DNA of 52,447 nucleotides from Gammaproteobacteria bacterium (lineage in GTDB: Bacteria; Pseudomonadota; Gammaproteobacteria; HK1). The notes under the pieces were generated by a model, which made no database searches, was not told the DNA's origin, and worked only from the letters and a program-made list of their open reading frames with translations. This document shows positions 7,944 to 16,444 of this stretch, in pieces. The stretch spans positions 1 through 52,447 of the forward strand of contig JAJFJV010000036.1 in NCBI GenBank assembly GCA_021773635.1. The letters run 5' to 3'. Position 1 is the stretch's first letter, and each line of letters begins with the position of its first letter. A program made the position numbers and the translations under genes.

Positions 7944-8406
7944 GCACAAACATCTCATCAAGCTGGTGAATGATGTCGGACAGGCTCTGGGTAACCGGGA
8001 AAACCGGGGAGCCCTGCTGCATGTGCTGGATGAGCTTGCGCAATATACCCTGGACCATTTTGCCCGTGAGGAAATCATCCAGCTGAAGATCAAGTATCCC
8101 GATTACGTCGAGCATAAGCTGGAGCATCAGGAACTGGCGCAAAAACTGATGGATTTCACCGAGCACTTCAAGGCATCACCCGCAGAGGCTGAGATAGAGC
8201 TGGAGGCTGAAGATGAGGCCGGAACTGAAGCCAACGAAGCGCCAGTCGCCGATGCGGACGCAGTATCAGAGGCCGACGGGCAGGAAGAAACCAGCCTGGC
8301 GGAAAATGATACTGATGAACTGGTAGGTTTGCTGCGTCACTGGGTTATCGATCACGTATTGCAAACCGACATGAAAATGAAACCCTATCTCAAGGCGGCT
8401 CGATAA
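7936..8406 (+). CDS. Bacteriohemerythrin-like protein, copy 1 (5' frameshifted)
   Basis: 156 residues from ATG 7936. The original start at 7887 is separated by a one-base insertion, so this protein depends on reinitiation or is a recent pseudogene. Di-iron ligand candidates are retained: the first His in NEHKHL, H-x3-E in DHFAREE, the His pair in EHKLEHQEL, and His plus Asp in IDHVLQTD. Hemerythrins bind O2 or sense it in the cytoplasm. As in copy 2, the segment between helices C and D carries an insert of about 45 residues rich in Asp, Glu and Ala (roughly residues 80-122). The full gene would run 7887..8406. High nucleotide identity to copy 2 marks a tandem duplication. Confidence 0.75.
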   Translation: MNEHKHLIKLVNDVGQALGNRENRGALLHVLDELAQYTLDHFAREEIIQLKIKYPDYVEHKLEHQELAQKLMDFTEHFKASPAEAEIELEAEDEAGTEANEAPVADADAVSEADGQEETSLAENDTDELVGLLRHWVIDHVLQTDMKMKPYLKAAR

Positions 8407-8434
8407 GTTTAGAAAATCGGAGGGAGTCGAAACG

Positions 8435-8959
8435 GTGGCTATTCAGTGGAACGACGCCATGAGCGTCGGATATGCGGCAATAGATGATGAGCACAAACAG
8501 CTCATCAAGCTGATCAATGATGCCGGGCAAGCGCTTGAGCAGCGGGAAAACCGGGAGGCCCTGTTGCATGTGCTGGATGAGCTTGTGCAATACACCCGGG
8601 ACCATTTTGCCCGTGAGGAAATCATCCAGCTGAAGATTAAGTATCCCGATTACGTTGAGCATAAGCTGGAACATCAGGAGCTGGTGCAAAAGCTGATGAG
8701 TTTCACCGAGCACTTCAAGGCACCACCCGCTGAGGCTGAGGTAGAGATCGAAGCTGAAGATGAAGTGGAAACTAAAGCCGATGAAGCGCCAGCCACCGAT
8801 GCGGATGCGGACGCAGTATCAGAGGCCGACGGGCAGGAAGAAACCAGCCTGGTGGAAAATGACACCGATGAACTGGTGGAGTTGCTCCGCCACTGGATCA
8901 TTGACCATGTGTTGCAGACTGACCGGAAAATGAAACCCTATCTGAAGGCACGCGGATAG
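8435..8959 (+). CDS. Bacteriohemerythrin with acidic insert, copy 2
   Basis: 174 residues, longer than the usual 125-150 of single-domain bacteriohemerythrins. GTG start at 8435 with GGAGGGAG 8 nt upstream. All seven di-iron ligands are present: His20, His57, Glu61, His76, His80, His158 and Asp163. Between the third helix (ends about residue 95) and the fourth (begins about 143) lies an insert of about 45 residues with many Glu and Asp, such as AEVEIEAEDE and DADADAVSEADGQEE. The fold should tolerate it because it sits in the inter-helix loop. O2 binding or delivery is the family role; a partner-binding or cation-binding role for the acidic loop is inference. Lies 28 bp after copy 1. Confidence 0.88.
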   Translation: MAIQWNDAMSVGYAAIDDEHKQLIKLINDAGQALEQRENREALLHVLDELVQYTRDHFAREEIIQLKIKYPDYVEHKLEHQELVQKLMSFTEHFKAPPAEAEVEIEAEDEVETKADEAPATDADADAVSEADGQEETSLVENDTDELVELLRHWIIDHVLQTDRKMKPYLKARG

Positions 8960-8985
8960 CGTCTGGCCGGCCCCGGAGACTACCG

Positions 8986-9273
8986 CTGTATTACCTGCTC
9001 TTTTACACAACGGTCGCTGATTACGTTGAGCGGCGGGCAGCTTGGCGCGTAGAACATCGTGCCCATGGCAAGGCCGCTCATGAGCGGGGAGAGTTGGTAA
9101 TGGCCGGGGCACTGGCTGACCCGGTGGATCGGGTGGTCCTGGTCTTTCAGGGAGAGGATGCCAGTGCGGCGGAGTCCTTCGCACAAAACGATCCCTATGT
9201 GCAGCATGGTTTGATCACGCATTGGGAGGTCCGCCCGTGGACGGTGGTATTGGGTGAACAGAAAGGTCACTAG
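8986..9273 (+). CDS. YciI-like dimeric alpha/beta-barrel protein, apparent CTG start
   Basis: An in-frame stretch of 95 codons beginning CTG-TAT-TAC encodes LYYLLFYTTVADYVERR and runs to TAG 9271. It matches the YciI family over its full usual length: the N-terminal YYLLFY strand, H-x-A-H in EHRAHGKAAHERGEL, and the conserved D-P-Y segment FAQNDPYVQHG. The family usually starts at Met just where the CTG lies. No ATG, GTG or TTG fits in that frame near the CTG, and GGAG sits 7 nt before it. The start is therefore probably a CTG, or a mutated initiation codon. Family members are small enzymes or binding proteins of uncertain role. Confidence 0.7.
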   Translation: MYYLLFYTTVADYVERRAAWRVEHRAHGKAAHERGELVMAGALADPVDRVVLVFQGEDASAAESFAQNDPYVQHGLITHWEVRPWTVVLGEQKGH

Positions 9274-9308
9274 CAAAGCATGGTTTTTTGTGCCGGGTTA
9301 ATCGGACT

Positions 9309-9935
9309 ATGAATATCACGCGCTCGGAACCTGCGCAGCTACTCGTAATTGTTTTCGTGGCCGTGTTGATATCCGGTCTGGCACCCTATGATCGGATCAT
9401 CTGGCTGCTGGAGGTGGCACCGGTTCTCATTGCTATCCCGATACTGTTTGCCACGTACGGTCGTTGTCCCCTGACCCCGTTGGCCTACCGCCTGTTGCTC
9501 TGCCACGCCCTGATTCTCATCATAGGTGCCCACTATACCTATGCCCGGGTACCGCCAGGCCTGTGGTTACAGGAGGCGTTGGAGCTCTCTCGCAATCATT
9601 ATGATCGCCTTGGTCACCTGGCCCAGGGTTTCGTGCCAGCCATCGTTGCACGCGAGGTACTGATACGCTGGTCGCCGCTCAAGCCGGGGAAGTGGCTGTT
9701 TTTTCTGGTGCTCACGGTGTGTCTCGCTATCAGCGCGAGCTACGAAATGATCGAGTGGTGGGTGGCCTTGCTCGGGGACGACTCGGCGGCCGCCTTTCTC
9801 GGCACCCAGGGAGATATCTGGGATACGCAGTGGGACATGTTCCTGGCACTCATCGGGGCCTTTTCCGCACAGTTAGTGCTGGCCCGCCTGCATGATCGAC
9901 AACTGCGGGCAATGGCTATCCCTGGCCCGTTATAA
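9309..9935 (+). CDS. DUF2238 (YjdF-like) inner-membrane protein
   Basis: About 208 residues with five or six hydrophobic segments: residues 10-30, 32-50, 60-78, 107-122, 132-152 and 175-195. Conserved polar features of the family are YDRLGHLAQGF near 96-106, a membrane-embedded SYEMIEWW near 147-154, and the GTQGDIWDTQWDM block near 165-180. ATG 9309 is preferred to an upstream GTG at 9288 because homologues begin close to the first membrane helix (family knowledge). Function is unknown. It is followed after 30 bp by a histidine phosphatase. Confidence 0.85.
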   Translation: MNITRSEPAQLLVIVFVAVLISGLAPYDRIIWLLEVAPVLIAIPILFATYGRCPLTPLAYRLLLCHALILIIGAHYTYARVPPGLWLQEALELSRNHYDRLGHLAQGFVPAIVAREVLIRWSPLKPGKWLFFLVLTVCLAISASYEMIEWWVALLGDDSAAAFLGTQGDIWDTQWDMFLALIGAFSAQLVLARLHDRQLRAMAIPGPL

Positions 9936-9965
9936 TCGCAGGCTGATTTTCCGGATACATTTCTG

Positions 9966-10571
9966 ATGGCCCTTTATCTCGTTCGCCACGGCGAAACCGA
10001 CTGGAACCGGCAGCAACGTCTGCAGACCGTGAGTGATATCCCGCTCAATGCACGTGGCCGTGCCCAGGCCGAATCTATACGTGCCGAACTGGCAGAGCGC
10101 GACATCCATTTTGTGCTTGCCCGCAGCAGCCCGTTGTCACGGGCCGTGGAGACGACAAAAATCATTCTGGCGGGAAAGCCGGTGCCGGTGTGTGGGGACA
10201 GCGCTTTTCTGGAGCTGTCGGTGGGTGATTATGAGGGGCAATACGAAGCCGATCTGAGGGCTTCCATGGGGGCTGACTACGACGACTGGCGTGCCCTGGA
10301 ACATACGGTTGCGGCCCCCGGTGGTGAAAATATCTTTATGGCGGCTCCGCGGGTGCGGCATGCCTTGCTCGATCTGAAGTCTCTGGCGATAGGAGGAAAT
10401 GTGTTGATCGTCGGGCATCAGGCAGTGAACATGACGATGATGGCTGTGATATCGGGATGTTTTGACGTGGCGAGCCTGGCCCCCTGGCGCCAGCGCAATG
10501 ATGAGATCTATGTCTGGGATATGGCCCGGGGCCAATTGCTCGATCGCCTGCGCCTGGGTGTTGCCGGGTAG
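9966..10571 (+). CDS. Histidine phosphatase family protein
   Basis: 201 residues with the phosphoglycerate-mutase-like core. RHGET is at 7-11 with phospho-accepting His8. RSSPLSRAVETTKII near 53-67 carries the phosphate-binding Arg. VGHQAVN supplies the second His near residue 145. Such proteins dephosphorylate small phosphoesters (alpha-ribazole phosphate, 3-phosphoglycerate, sugar phosphates), and the exact substrate is not decidable. It ends 4 bp before the HAD phosphatase start, so the two are coupled. Confidence 0.87.
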   Translation: MALYLVRHGETDWNRQQRLQTVSDIPLNARGRAQAESIRAELAERDIHFVLARSSPLSRAVETTKIILAGKPVPVCGDSAFLELSVGDYEGQYEADLRASMGADYDDWRALEHTVAAPGGENIFMAAPRVRHALLDLKSLAIGGNVLIVGHQAVNMTMMAVISGCFDVASLAPWRQRNDEIYVWDMARGQLLDRLRLGVAG

Positions 10572-10575
10572 CCTC

Positions 10576-11259
10576 ATGCCGTTACGCTGCGTCACCTTCG
10601 ATCTGGACGACACCCTGTGGGACTGTGCCCCGGTAATGGAGCGCGCCGAGGCGGGTTTCTACACATGGCTCAGTGAGCATCTGCCACGAGTGGTGGCCGC
10701 GCGCAGGCCAGAATCCTTAATCGCAGAGCGCCGTGATTTTTGCGCGCGCCATCCAGAGTTAAGTCACGACTTTACCCTCCTGCGCAAGGGCTGGCTGGCA
10801 GAGGTGGCCGCCGCACATGGCTATGCGCCGGAGTTGGTGGAGGAGGGTTTTCGTGCCTTCTGGGAGATGCGCAACGAGGTGCAGCCCTTGGCGGGAGCCG
10901 CTGAATTACTCGCTGATCTGCAAGCTGATTTCAGGCTTGGGGTGATCAGTAATGGGAATGCCGATGTGCATTACATTGGTCTTGGCCATCATTTTGATTT
11001 CGTGGTTAACGCTGCTATCGCCGGAGCCCTCAAACCCGATCCCCGGATCTTTCAGCATGCCGTCGAGGTTGCCGAGTTGCCCGCAGAGGAAATTGTCCAT
11101 GTGGGGGACGACCCGGTGCGGGATGTGGCGGGTGCAGCCGCGGCAGGAATGCATACGGTATGGGTTAATCACAAGCGTGTGGACTGGCCCGGTGGCCCGG
11201 AAGCAGACGCCGAGATTCAGCAGCTTTCACACTTGAAGGCGGTGCTACAGGCATGGTGA
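10576..11259 (+). CDS. HAD-superfamily hydrolase (YigB-like)
   Basis: 227 residues from ATG 10576; the frame is open further upstream but overlaps the previous gene. Motif I is DLDDTLW with Asp9 nucleophile and Asp11. Motif II is ISNGN near 128, motif III the Lys in ALKPDPRIF, and motif IV GDDPVRDV. A helical cap lies between motifs I and II, as in YigB/haloacid-dehalogenase-type phosphatases acting on FMN or sugar phosphates (family knowledge). The stop overlaps the start of the next gene (ATGGTGATG across 11253-11261). Confidence 0.87.
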   Translation: MPLRCVTFDLDDTLWDCAPVMERAEAGFYTWLSEHLPRVVAARRPESLIAERRDFCARHPELSHDFTLLRKGWLAEVAAAHGYAPELVEEGFRAFWEMRNEVQPLAGAAELLADLQADFRLGVISNGNADVHYIGLGHHFDFVVNAAIAGALKPDPRIFQHAVEVAELPAEEIVHVGDDPVRDVAGAAAAGMHTVWVNHKRVDWPGGPEADAEIQQLSHLKAVLQAW

Positions 11260-12257
11260 TGAATGCGGTACTGGTTCGTAAAGCCGGCGGCCCCGAGCAG
11301 CTGTACGTGGGTGAAGTGCCGCGGCCAGTACCCGGCAAGGGCCAGGTATTGATTCGGGTGGTTGCCACCTCGGTGAATGGCGCCGACCTAGTACAGCGGG
11401 CGGGCCGCTATCCTGCACCGCGCGGGGAGTCAGAAATCCTCGGACTGGAGGCGGCCGGAGAAATCGCCGCGCTGGGAGCCGGAGTTTCCGATTGGAAGGT
11501 CGGGGATGAGGTGATGTCGCTGGTGGCGGGGGGCGGCTACGCGGAGTATGCCTTGGCCTGGGCTGACCATCTGCTGCCCAAACCTGAAAATATCAGCTTC
11601 ACTGAGGCGGCATGCATTGCCGAGGTATATCTCACCGCGTATCTGAATTTATTTCTGGTGGGTGAGTTGGAGGATGGCGAGACGGTACTGGTGCATGGCG
11701 GCGGTGGCGGGGTAAACACCGCCGCGATCCAGTTATGCCAGGAGCTGGTGCCGGGTGTTCGGATGATGGTGACTGCCTCGCCAAAGAAGGTGGAGCGGGT
11801 TCAGGATCTCGGGGTGCACCGGGTGGTGAATTACCGGGCTGAGGATTTTGCCGAAGTGGCAAAGGAATTTACTTCGGCGAGAGGGCTGGATCTCGTCCTT
11901 GACCATATTGGCGCCGATTATCTTGATGCAAATATGCGGGCTTTGGGGGTTGGCGGTCGGCTGGTGGTAATTGGTATAAGCAGCGGCCCGCGGACGGAAC
12001 TGAATCTGGGGCGGATGATGGTCAAGCGGCAACGGATTATCGGTTCGGTATTGCGCTCCCGCACAGTGGAGGAAAAGGCGGCGCTTATCGCCAGCTTCCG
12101 TGCCGCGGTGATGCCGGCGCTGGAGGCGCGGCGGATTGTGCCCGTGATTCATGCGGTGTTTCCGCTGGAACTCGTGGGAGAGGCGCACCGTGCGATGGCG
12201 GCGGGGGCGCACTTCGGAAAACTGGCTCTGAAGGTCGCGCCGGTTGGTATAGAATAG
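11253..12257 (+). CDS. NAD(P)H:quinone oxidoreductase-like MDR protein (PIG3-like)
   Basis: 334 residues of the medium-chain dehydrogenase/reductase superfamily without the structural-zinc cysteine lobe. Features in order: substrate domain with SVNGADLVQRAGRYPAP near 41-57, GLEAAGEIAALG near 64-75, the cofactor loop VLVHGGGGGVNTAAIQL near 145-161, and HIGADYLDAN near 215. The pattern points to the quinone-oxidoreductase/TP53I3-like branch that reduces quinones or enones with NADPH. Translation overlaps the HAD gene by 7 bp, so the pair is coupled. It is the last gene of the 9.3-12.3 kb run. Confidence 0.85.
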   Translation: MVMNAVLVRKAGGPEQLYVGEVPRPVPGKGQVLIRVVATSVNGADLVQRAGRYPAPRGESEILGLEAAGEIAALGAGVSDWKVGDEVMSLVAGGGYAEYALAWADHLLPKPENISFTEAACIAEVYLTAYLNLFLVGELEDGETVLVHGGGGGVNTAAIQLCQELVPGVRMMVTASPKKVERVQDLGVHRVVNYRAEDFAEVAKEFTSARGLDLVLDHIGADYLDANMRALGVGGRLVVIGISSGPRTELNLGRMMVKRQRIIGSVLRSRTVEEKAALIASFRAAVMPALEARRIVPVIHAVFPLELVGEAHRAMAAGAHFGKLALKVAPVGIE

Positions 12258-12383
12258 TCGGCAGTTGAAAGCGCTTCGTGCAGGGCAGTCCGATCCAGAA
12301 AAATCGTGAGTTAGGCAAGCAGCGGGTCTGGTGGCCACCGTATATGGAAAACCCGGGGGCTCGGCAATCAGTGGAGGATTCAG

Positions 12384-14042
12384 ATGGATTATCGCAAAGC
12401 GCTTGAAAAGAAGCTCGGGCTCAATAATGTGTCTTATCAGTACAACTTGCCCAAGGACGTGCTTTTCGAGGAGGCGATAAAACATGACCGCGGCCGGGTC
12501 AAAAAAGATGGCCCTGATGACGCTCAGAAGGCCTTTGCCACCAGGTTGGGTGTAGATGGGCCGCTGATCTATTACGGCGACCCAAGCTGCACCGGTCGTC
12601 CGGTACACGATACCTTTATGGTTGCCTGGCCCGAGGTAGAGGGTGATATCTGGTGGAAGGACAACCTGAAAAAATTTGATGCCGGCAAATATGAGGGACT
12701 GCTGGAGCGTGTCGTAAAGCATGTGAATGCGCGTGAAACCCGTCTCTATGTACAGGATGTTTTTGCCGGCGCTGACCCCGAGTACGCGGTGCCTTATCGC
12801 TTTGTCGGTGAGTTCGCGACCCATGCCATGTTCGCCCACAATATGTTTCCCAAGGACGTGGAAGGCATTGAGAACGCGGAAGACAAACGCTGGACCATGC
12901 TTAACGTGCCTTCCTTCCACTGTGACCCGGAACGCGATGGCAGCTTCTCCAGGCGTGCCGTGATCATTGATGTCCGTAACCAGATTTGTCTGGTGGTGGG
13001 GCGCGCCGATTACTGTGGCGTGGTCAAGAAAAGCATGTTCACAGTGCTGAATTATCTGCTGCCTGAGCAAAACTTCCTGTCCATGCATTGCTCCGGAAAT
13101 GTTGGCAAGGGCGGGGATGCAGCCATCATGTTCGGGCTCTCTGGCACCGGCAAGACCACCCTGTCCGCCGATCCGGATCGTTATCTGGTGGGCGACGACG
13201 AGCTGGGCTGGACCGAGGTGGGTATCTCCAACTTTGAGGACGGCTGCTACGCCAAGCTCATCGATTTGGACAAGGAGGCGGAGTCAGTTATCGCGGCGGC
13301 ACTGTCCATGCCCGGAACCATCATCGAAAATGTGCCACCCCTGCCTGGCAAGGACTTGGCCGATACCGACCCGCAGGAATTCGATTTGACGGATAAGTCG
13401 ATCACCGAGAACACCCGCTTTTCCTACCCTTTGTCCTGCAATCCCAACGTCGCGGAAGGTTCCCGGGGTGGTCATCCCGAGACCATCGTGCTGCTTACGG
13501 CCGATGCCTTTGGCACGCTGCCACCGGTCTCCGTGCTCGATAGCAAAGACGTCATGTATCACTTCGCCCAGGGCTTCACCTCCCGCCTGGCGGGTACCGA
13601 GGTGGGCGTGACCTCTCCGCAGGCCGCCTTCAGCTCCTGTTTCGGTGCTCCCTTCATGGCGCGCCGACCGGCGGTCTACGCCAAGTTGCTGCAGGAGAAA
13701 ATGGATAAGCACAATGCCCGCTGCATTTTACTGAATACTGGCTGGAACGGGGGTGCGGCGGGTGACGTGCCGCGTATCTCCCTGAAAAATACCCGAGCTA
13801 TGCTTGATGCGGCGCTATCCGGTGATTTACATGCGGATGACATGGAGTACAGCCTGCATCCGATCTTCAAACTGCGTATCCCCAAGTCCTGCCCGGGAGT
13901 GGACCCGGCCATGCTCGATCCAGAGGCGGCCTGGCCGGATGCTGATGCTTATCGGGAATCTGCGGAGAAGCTGCGTGATATGTTTCGTGCGAATTTCAAG
14001 AAAAATAACTTTACGGACTTCGGCATTGACGAGGTGATGTAA
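12384..14042 (+). CDS. pckA: Phosphoenolpyruvate carboxykinase (ATP)
   Basis: 552 residues, full length. Converts oxaloacetate plus ATP to PEP, CO2 and ADP. The kinase P-loop GLSGTGKTT is at 251-259 and DDELGW at 271-276. The substrate and metal sites include residues near [15 protein letters not shown] (233-247), the oxaloacetate region [17 protein letters not shown] (139-155), and the adenine-binding C-terminal part. ATG 12384 follows GTGGAGGATTCAG. Neighbours sucC and sucD begin 46 bp later on the same strand, so this looks like a C4 metabolism operon. Confidence 0.95.
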   Translation: MDYRKALEKKLGLNNVSYQYNLPKDVLFEEAIKHDRGRVKKDGPDDAQKAFATRLGVDGPLIYYGDPSCTGRPVHDTFMVAWPEVEGDIWWKDNLKKFDAGKYEGLLERVVKHVNARETRLYVQDVFAGADPEYAVPYRFVGEFATHAMFAHNMFPKDVEGIENAEDKRWTMLNVPSFHCDPERDGSFSRRAVIIDVRNQICLVVGRADYCGVVKKSMFTVLNYLLPEQNFLSMHCSGNVGKGGDAAIMFGLSGTGKTTLSADPDRYLVGDDELGWTEVGISNFEDGCYAKLIDLDKEAESVIAAALSMPGTIIENVPPLPGKDLADTDPQEFDLTDKSITENTRFSYPLSCNPNVAEGSRGGHPETIVLLTADAFGTLPPVSVLDSKDVMYHFAQGFTSRLAGTEVGVTSPQAAFSSCFGAPFMARRPAVYAKLLQEKMDKHNARCILLNTGWNGGAAGDVPRISLKNTRAMLDAALSGDLHADDMEYSLHPIFKLRIPKSCPGVDPAMLDPEAAWPDADAYRESAEKLRDMFRANFKKNNFTDFGIDEVM

Positions 14043-14088
14043 GGAGTTACATCCTTCACTTTTCGGAGCAAACAGGGAAACTCTCCAT

Positions 14089-15288
14089 ATGAACATCCAT
14101 GAATACCAGGCCAAGCAGTTACTGAAGAAATTCGGCGTTGCGGTGCCCGGCGGGGGAGTGGCCGAGTCGGCCGACGAGGCAGTAGCTCGGGCACAGGAAT
14201 TGCCGGGTACTATATGGGTGGTCAAAACTCAGATCCACGCGGGCGGACGCGGTGCCGGACACTTTGTCGGTGACGCTGATGATGCGCCAGGTGGAGTACG
14301 CCTTGCGCATTCCATGAACGAAGTACGTAGCCATGCCGAGGCCATGCTTGGTCGCACTCTGGTGACTCGCCAGACCGGCCCGGCGGGCCGAGAGGTACGC
14401 CGGATCTACGTGGAAGAGGGTTGCGACATCGCCCGCGAGCTGTATCTGGGCATGTTGCTGGATCGCGCTACCTCGCGCATCGTCATGATGGCCTCTACCG
14501 AAGGCGGCATGGAGATCGAGGAGGTGGCGGCCAAGACTCCGGAGAAGATTCTCAAGGTCTACATCGACCCGGCGACGGGTATGGAAGCCTTCCACGCCCG
14601 CAAGCTGGCCTTCGGTCTGGGGCTCCAGGGCAAGCAGGTTTCCTCGGCGGTGAAATTCATGCTTGGCATGTATCGCGCCTTCACCGGCCTCGATGCCAGT
14701 ATTGTGGAGATCAACCCGCTGGTGGTAACCGCAGGAGACGAGTTACTGGCGCTGGACGCAAAGATGAATTTTGATGACAACGCGCTCTATCGTCACCCGG
14801 ATGTGCTCAATCTGCGGGACGAGCACGAAGAGGACCCCTCGGAACTCGAGGCGGCACGCTTTGGCCTCAATTACATCAAGCTCGACGGTTCCATCGGTTG
14901 CATGGTCAACGGTGCGGGGCTGGCCATGGCGACCATGGATATCATCAAGCTCTATGGCGCATCACCTGCCAATTTTCTCGATGTGGGCGGCGGTGCCGAT
15001 ACCAAGCAGGTGACCGAGGCCTTCAAGCTCATCACCTCGGACCCTAATGTCAAAGGCATACTGGTCAACATCTTCGGTGGCATCATGCGCTGTGACGTGA
15101 TCGCCGAGGGCGTGGTGGCGGCGGCCAAAGAAGTGGGTATTCACGTGCCGCTGGTGGTGCGTCTCGAAGGCACCAACGTGAAAAAAGGCAAGCAGATTCT
15201 GGCCGAATCCGGTCTGGATATCGTGCCCGCCGAGGACCTGGGAGATGCCGCGGAAAAGGTCGTGGCTGCAATTGGAGGGCAAGGCTGA
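14089..15288 (+). CDS. sucC: Succinyl-CoA ligase beta subunit
   Basis: 399 residues. The N-terminal ATP-grasp domain opens with [17 protein letters not shown] and contains [16 protein letters not shown]. The C-terminal CoA-ligase domain has [14 protein letters not shown] and the phosphate-shuttle-helix region [15 protein letters not shown]. Works with SucD to interconvert succinyl-CoA and succinate with ATP formation. A malate-CoA ligase role cannot be excluded for the beta subunit alone, but the partner is of the SucD type. Its TGA overlaps the sucD ATG. Confidence 0.93.
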   Translation: MNIHEYQAKQLLKKFGVAVPGGGVAESADEAVARAQELPGTIWVVKTQIHAGGRGAGHFVGDADDAPGGVRLAHSMNEVRSHAEAMLGRTLVTRQTGPAGREVRRIYVEEGCDIARELYLGMLLDRATSRIVMMASTEGGMEIEEVAAKTPEKILKVYIDPATGMEAFHARKLAFGLGLQGKQVSSAVKFMLGMYRAFTGLDASIVEINPLVVTAGDELLALDAKMNFDDNALYRHPDVLNLRDEHEEDPSELEAARFGLNYIKLDGSIGCMVNGAGLAMATMDIIKLYGASPANFLDVGGGADTKQVTEAFKLITSDPNVKGILVNIFGGIMRCDVIAEGVVAAAKEVGIHVPLVVRLEGTNVKKGKQILAESGLDIVPAEDLGDAAEKVVAAIGGQG

Positions 15289-16163
15289 TGGCGGTACTCG
15301 TCGACGAAAACACGAAGGTCATCTGCCAGGGCTTTACCGGCAATCAGGGCAGTTTTCATTCCACCCAGGCTATTGAATATGGCACTCGCATGGTGGGTGG
15401 AGTCACTCCCGGTAAGGGCGGTGGTACCCATCTTGATCTGCCGCTCTTTAATACCGTGGCCGAGGCGGTGGCCACTACCGGTGCCGATGCCTCGGTGATC
15501 TATGTCCCGCCCCCCTTTGCGGCCGATGCCATTCTTGAGGCTATCGACGCGGAAGTGCCACTGGTGGTGTGTATTACCGAGGGGATTCCGGTACTGGACA
15601 TGGTGCGGGTCAAGCGTGCCTTACTGGGTTCCGGTACCCGGCTTATCGGCCCCAACTGTCCGGGCATCATCACCCCGAATGCGTGCAAGATTGGTATCAT
15701 GCCGGGCCACATTCACAGGCGTGGTTCCGTGGGTGTGGTCTCACGCTCCGGCACCCTGACCTATGAGGCGGTGGAGCAGACTTCCGCGGTGGGTCTCGGA
15801 CAGAGTACCTGCATCGGCATCGGTGGCGACCCGGTTAATGGCACCAATTTTGTCGATTGCCTCGATCTCTTCCTCGGCGATCCCGAGACCGAGGCGATCA
15901 TCATGATTGGCGAGATCGGCGGTTCGGCGGAGGAAGAGGCCGCGGAATTTCTCAAGCAGTCGAAGGTCAAGAAGCCGGTGGTGGGTTTCATCGCCGGACT
16001 CACTGCACCACCGGGACGGCGTATGGGCCATGCCGGGGCAATCATTTCCGGCGGCAAGGGCGGCGCCGGTGACAAGATCGAGGCGATGAAGAGTGCGGGG
16101 ATTCACGTCTCGGCCTCGCCCGCCACGCTTGGTACTACCCTTAAGGAAGTGCTTGGCGGATAG
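15288..16163 (+). CDS. sucD: Succinyl-CoA ligase alpha subunit
   Basis: 291 residues. CoA-binding N-domain [18 protein letters not shown] near 16-33. The phospho-histidine segment [18 protein letters not shown] places the active His near residue 246. [13 protein letters not shown] near 208 and the [10 protein letters not shown] segment near 123 are near-identical to E. coli SucD and unlike MtkB, which supports succinate over malate as substrate. Starts within the sucC stop codon (TGATG). No 2-oxoglutarate dehydrogenase genes are nearby. Confidence 0.93.
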   Translation: MAVLVDENTKVICQGFTGNQGSFHSTQAIEYGTRMVGGVTPGKGGGTHLDLPLFNTVAEAVATTGADASVIYVPPPFAADAILEAIDAEVPLVVCITEGIPVLDMVRVKRALLGSGTRLIGPNCPGIITPNACKIGIMPGHIHRRGSVGVVSRSGTLTYEAVEQTSAVGLGQSTCIGIGGDPVNGTNFVDCLDLFLGDPETEAIIMIGEIGGSAEEEAAEFLKQSKVKKPVVGFIAGLTAPPGRRMGHAGAIISGGKGGAGDKIEAMKSAGIHVSASPATLGTTLKEVLGG

Positions 16164-16444
16164 CGATAGCCATGGAGTGATCAAGGGGCTGACTAGAACC
16201 TGAATTCAAAGGTTCACTGGATACCGGCTTCCGCCGGTATGACGATGAGGGGGCACCAGCACCGTCAACCCGGGCAACGACTGTCAGGGGCCGATACAGA
16301 GTCCCGTCATCCCGGGCAACGACCCGGGATCCAGGGAACGGAGGCACGGAAAATCACCGGGCGCCGGTCATGGCATCCAATACGGGATCGGTCGTGTCCG
16401 TATGACATGGCGGTATTTCGTTTCAGTCAGCCGCGGGGACGAGT
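16164..16444. repeat. Intergenic region with dispersed palindromic repeats
   Basis: 281 bp between sucD and the formate dehydrogenase genes. It holds two hairpins. ATACCGGC-TTCC-GCCGGTAT at 16221-16240 has a perfect 8-bp stem. The element CATCCCGGGCAACGACCCGG begins at 16309 and continues ATCCAGGG. The second is of the same kind as the element at 20866-20905. Such GTCAT-CCCGG...ATCCAGG sequences are dispersed repeats in many proteobacterial genomes (recalled). The fds promoter must also lie here, but none is clear. Confidence 0.7.

Noticed and set aside
11733-13088. Open frame of 451 codons on the minus strand opposite the MDR protein gene and pckA
   Set aside because: It runs antisense to two well-supported genes, its predicted protein is compositionally odd (His/Pro/Arg-rich) with no domain, and GC-rich codon bias commonly creates such shadows.
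14089-16163. Malate-CoA ligase (mtkA/mtkB) of the serine cycle
   Set aside because: The alpha subunit matches SucD ([21 protein letters not shown]) closely and no malyl-CoA lyase or serine-cycle gene is adjacent.
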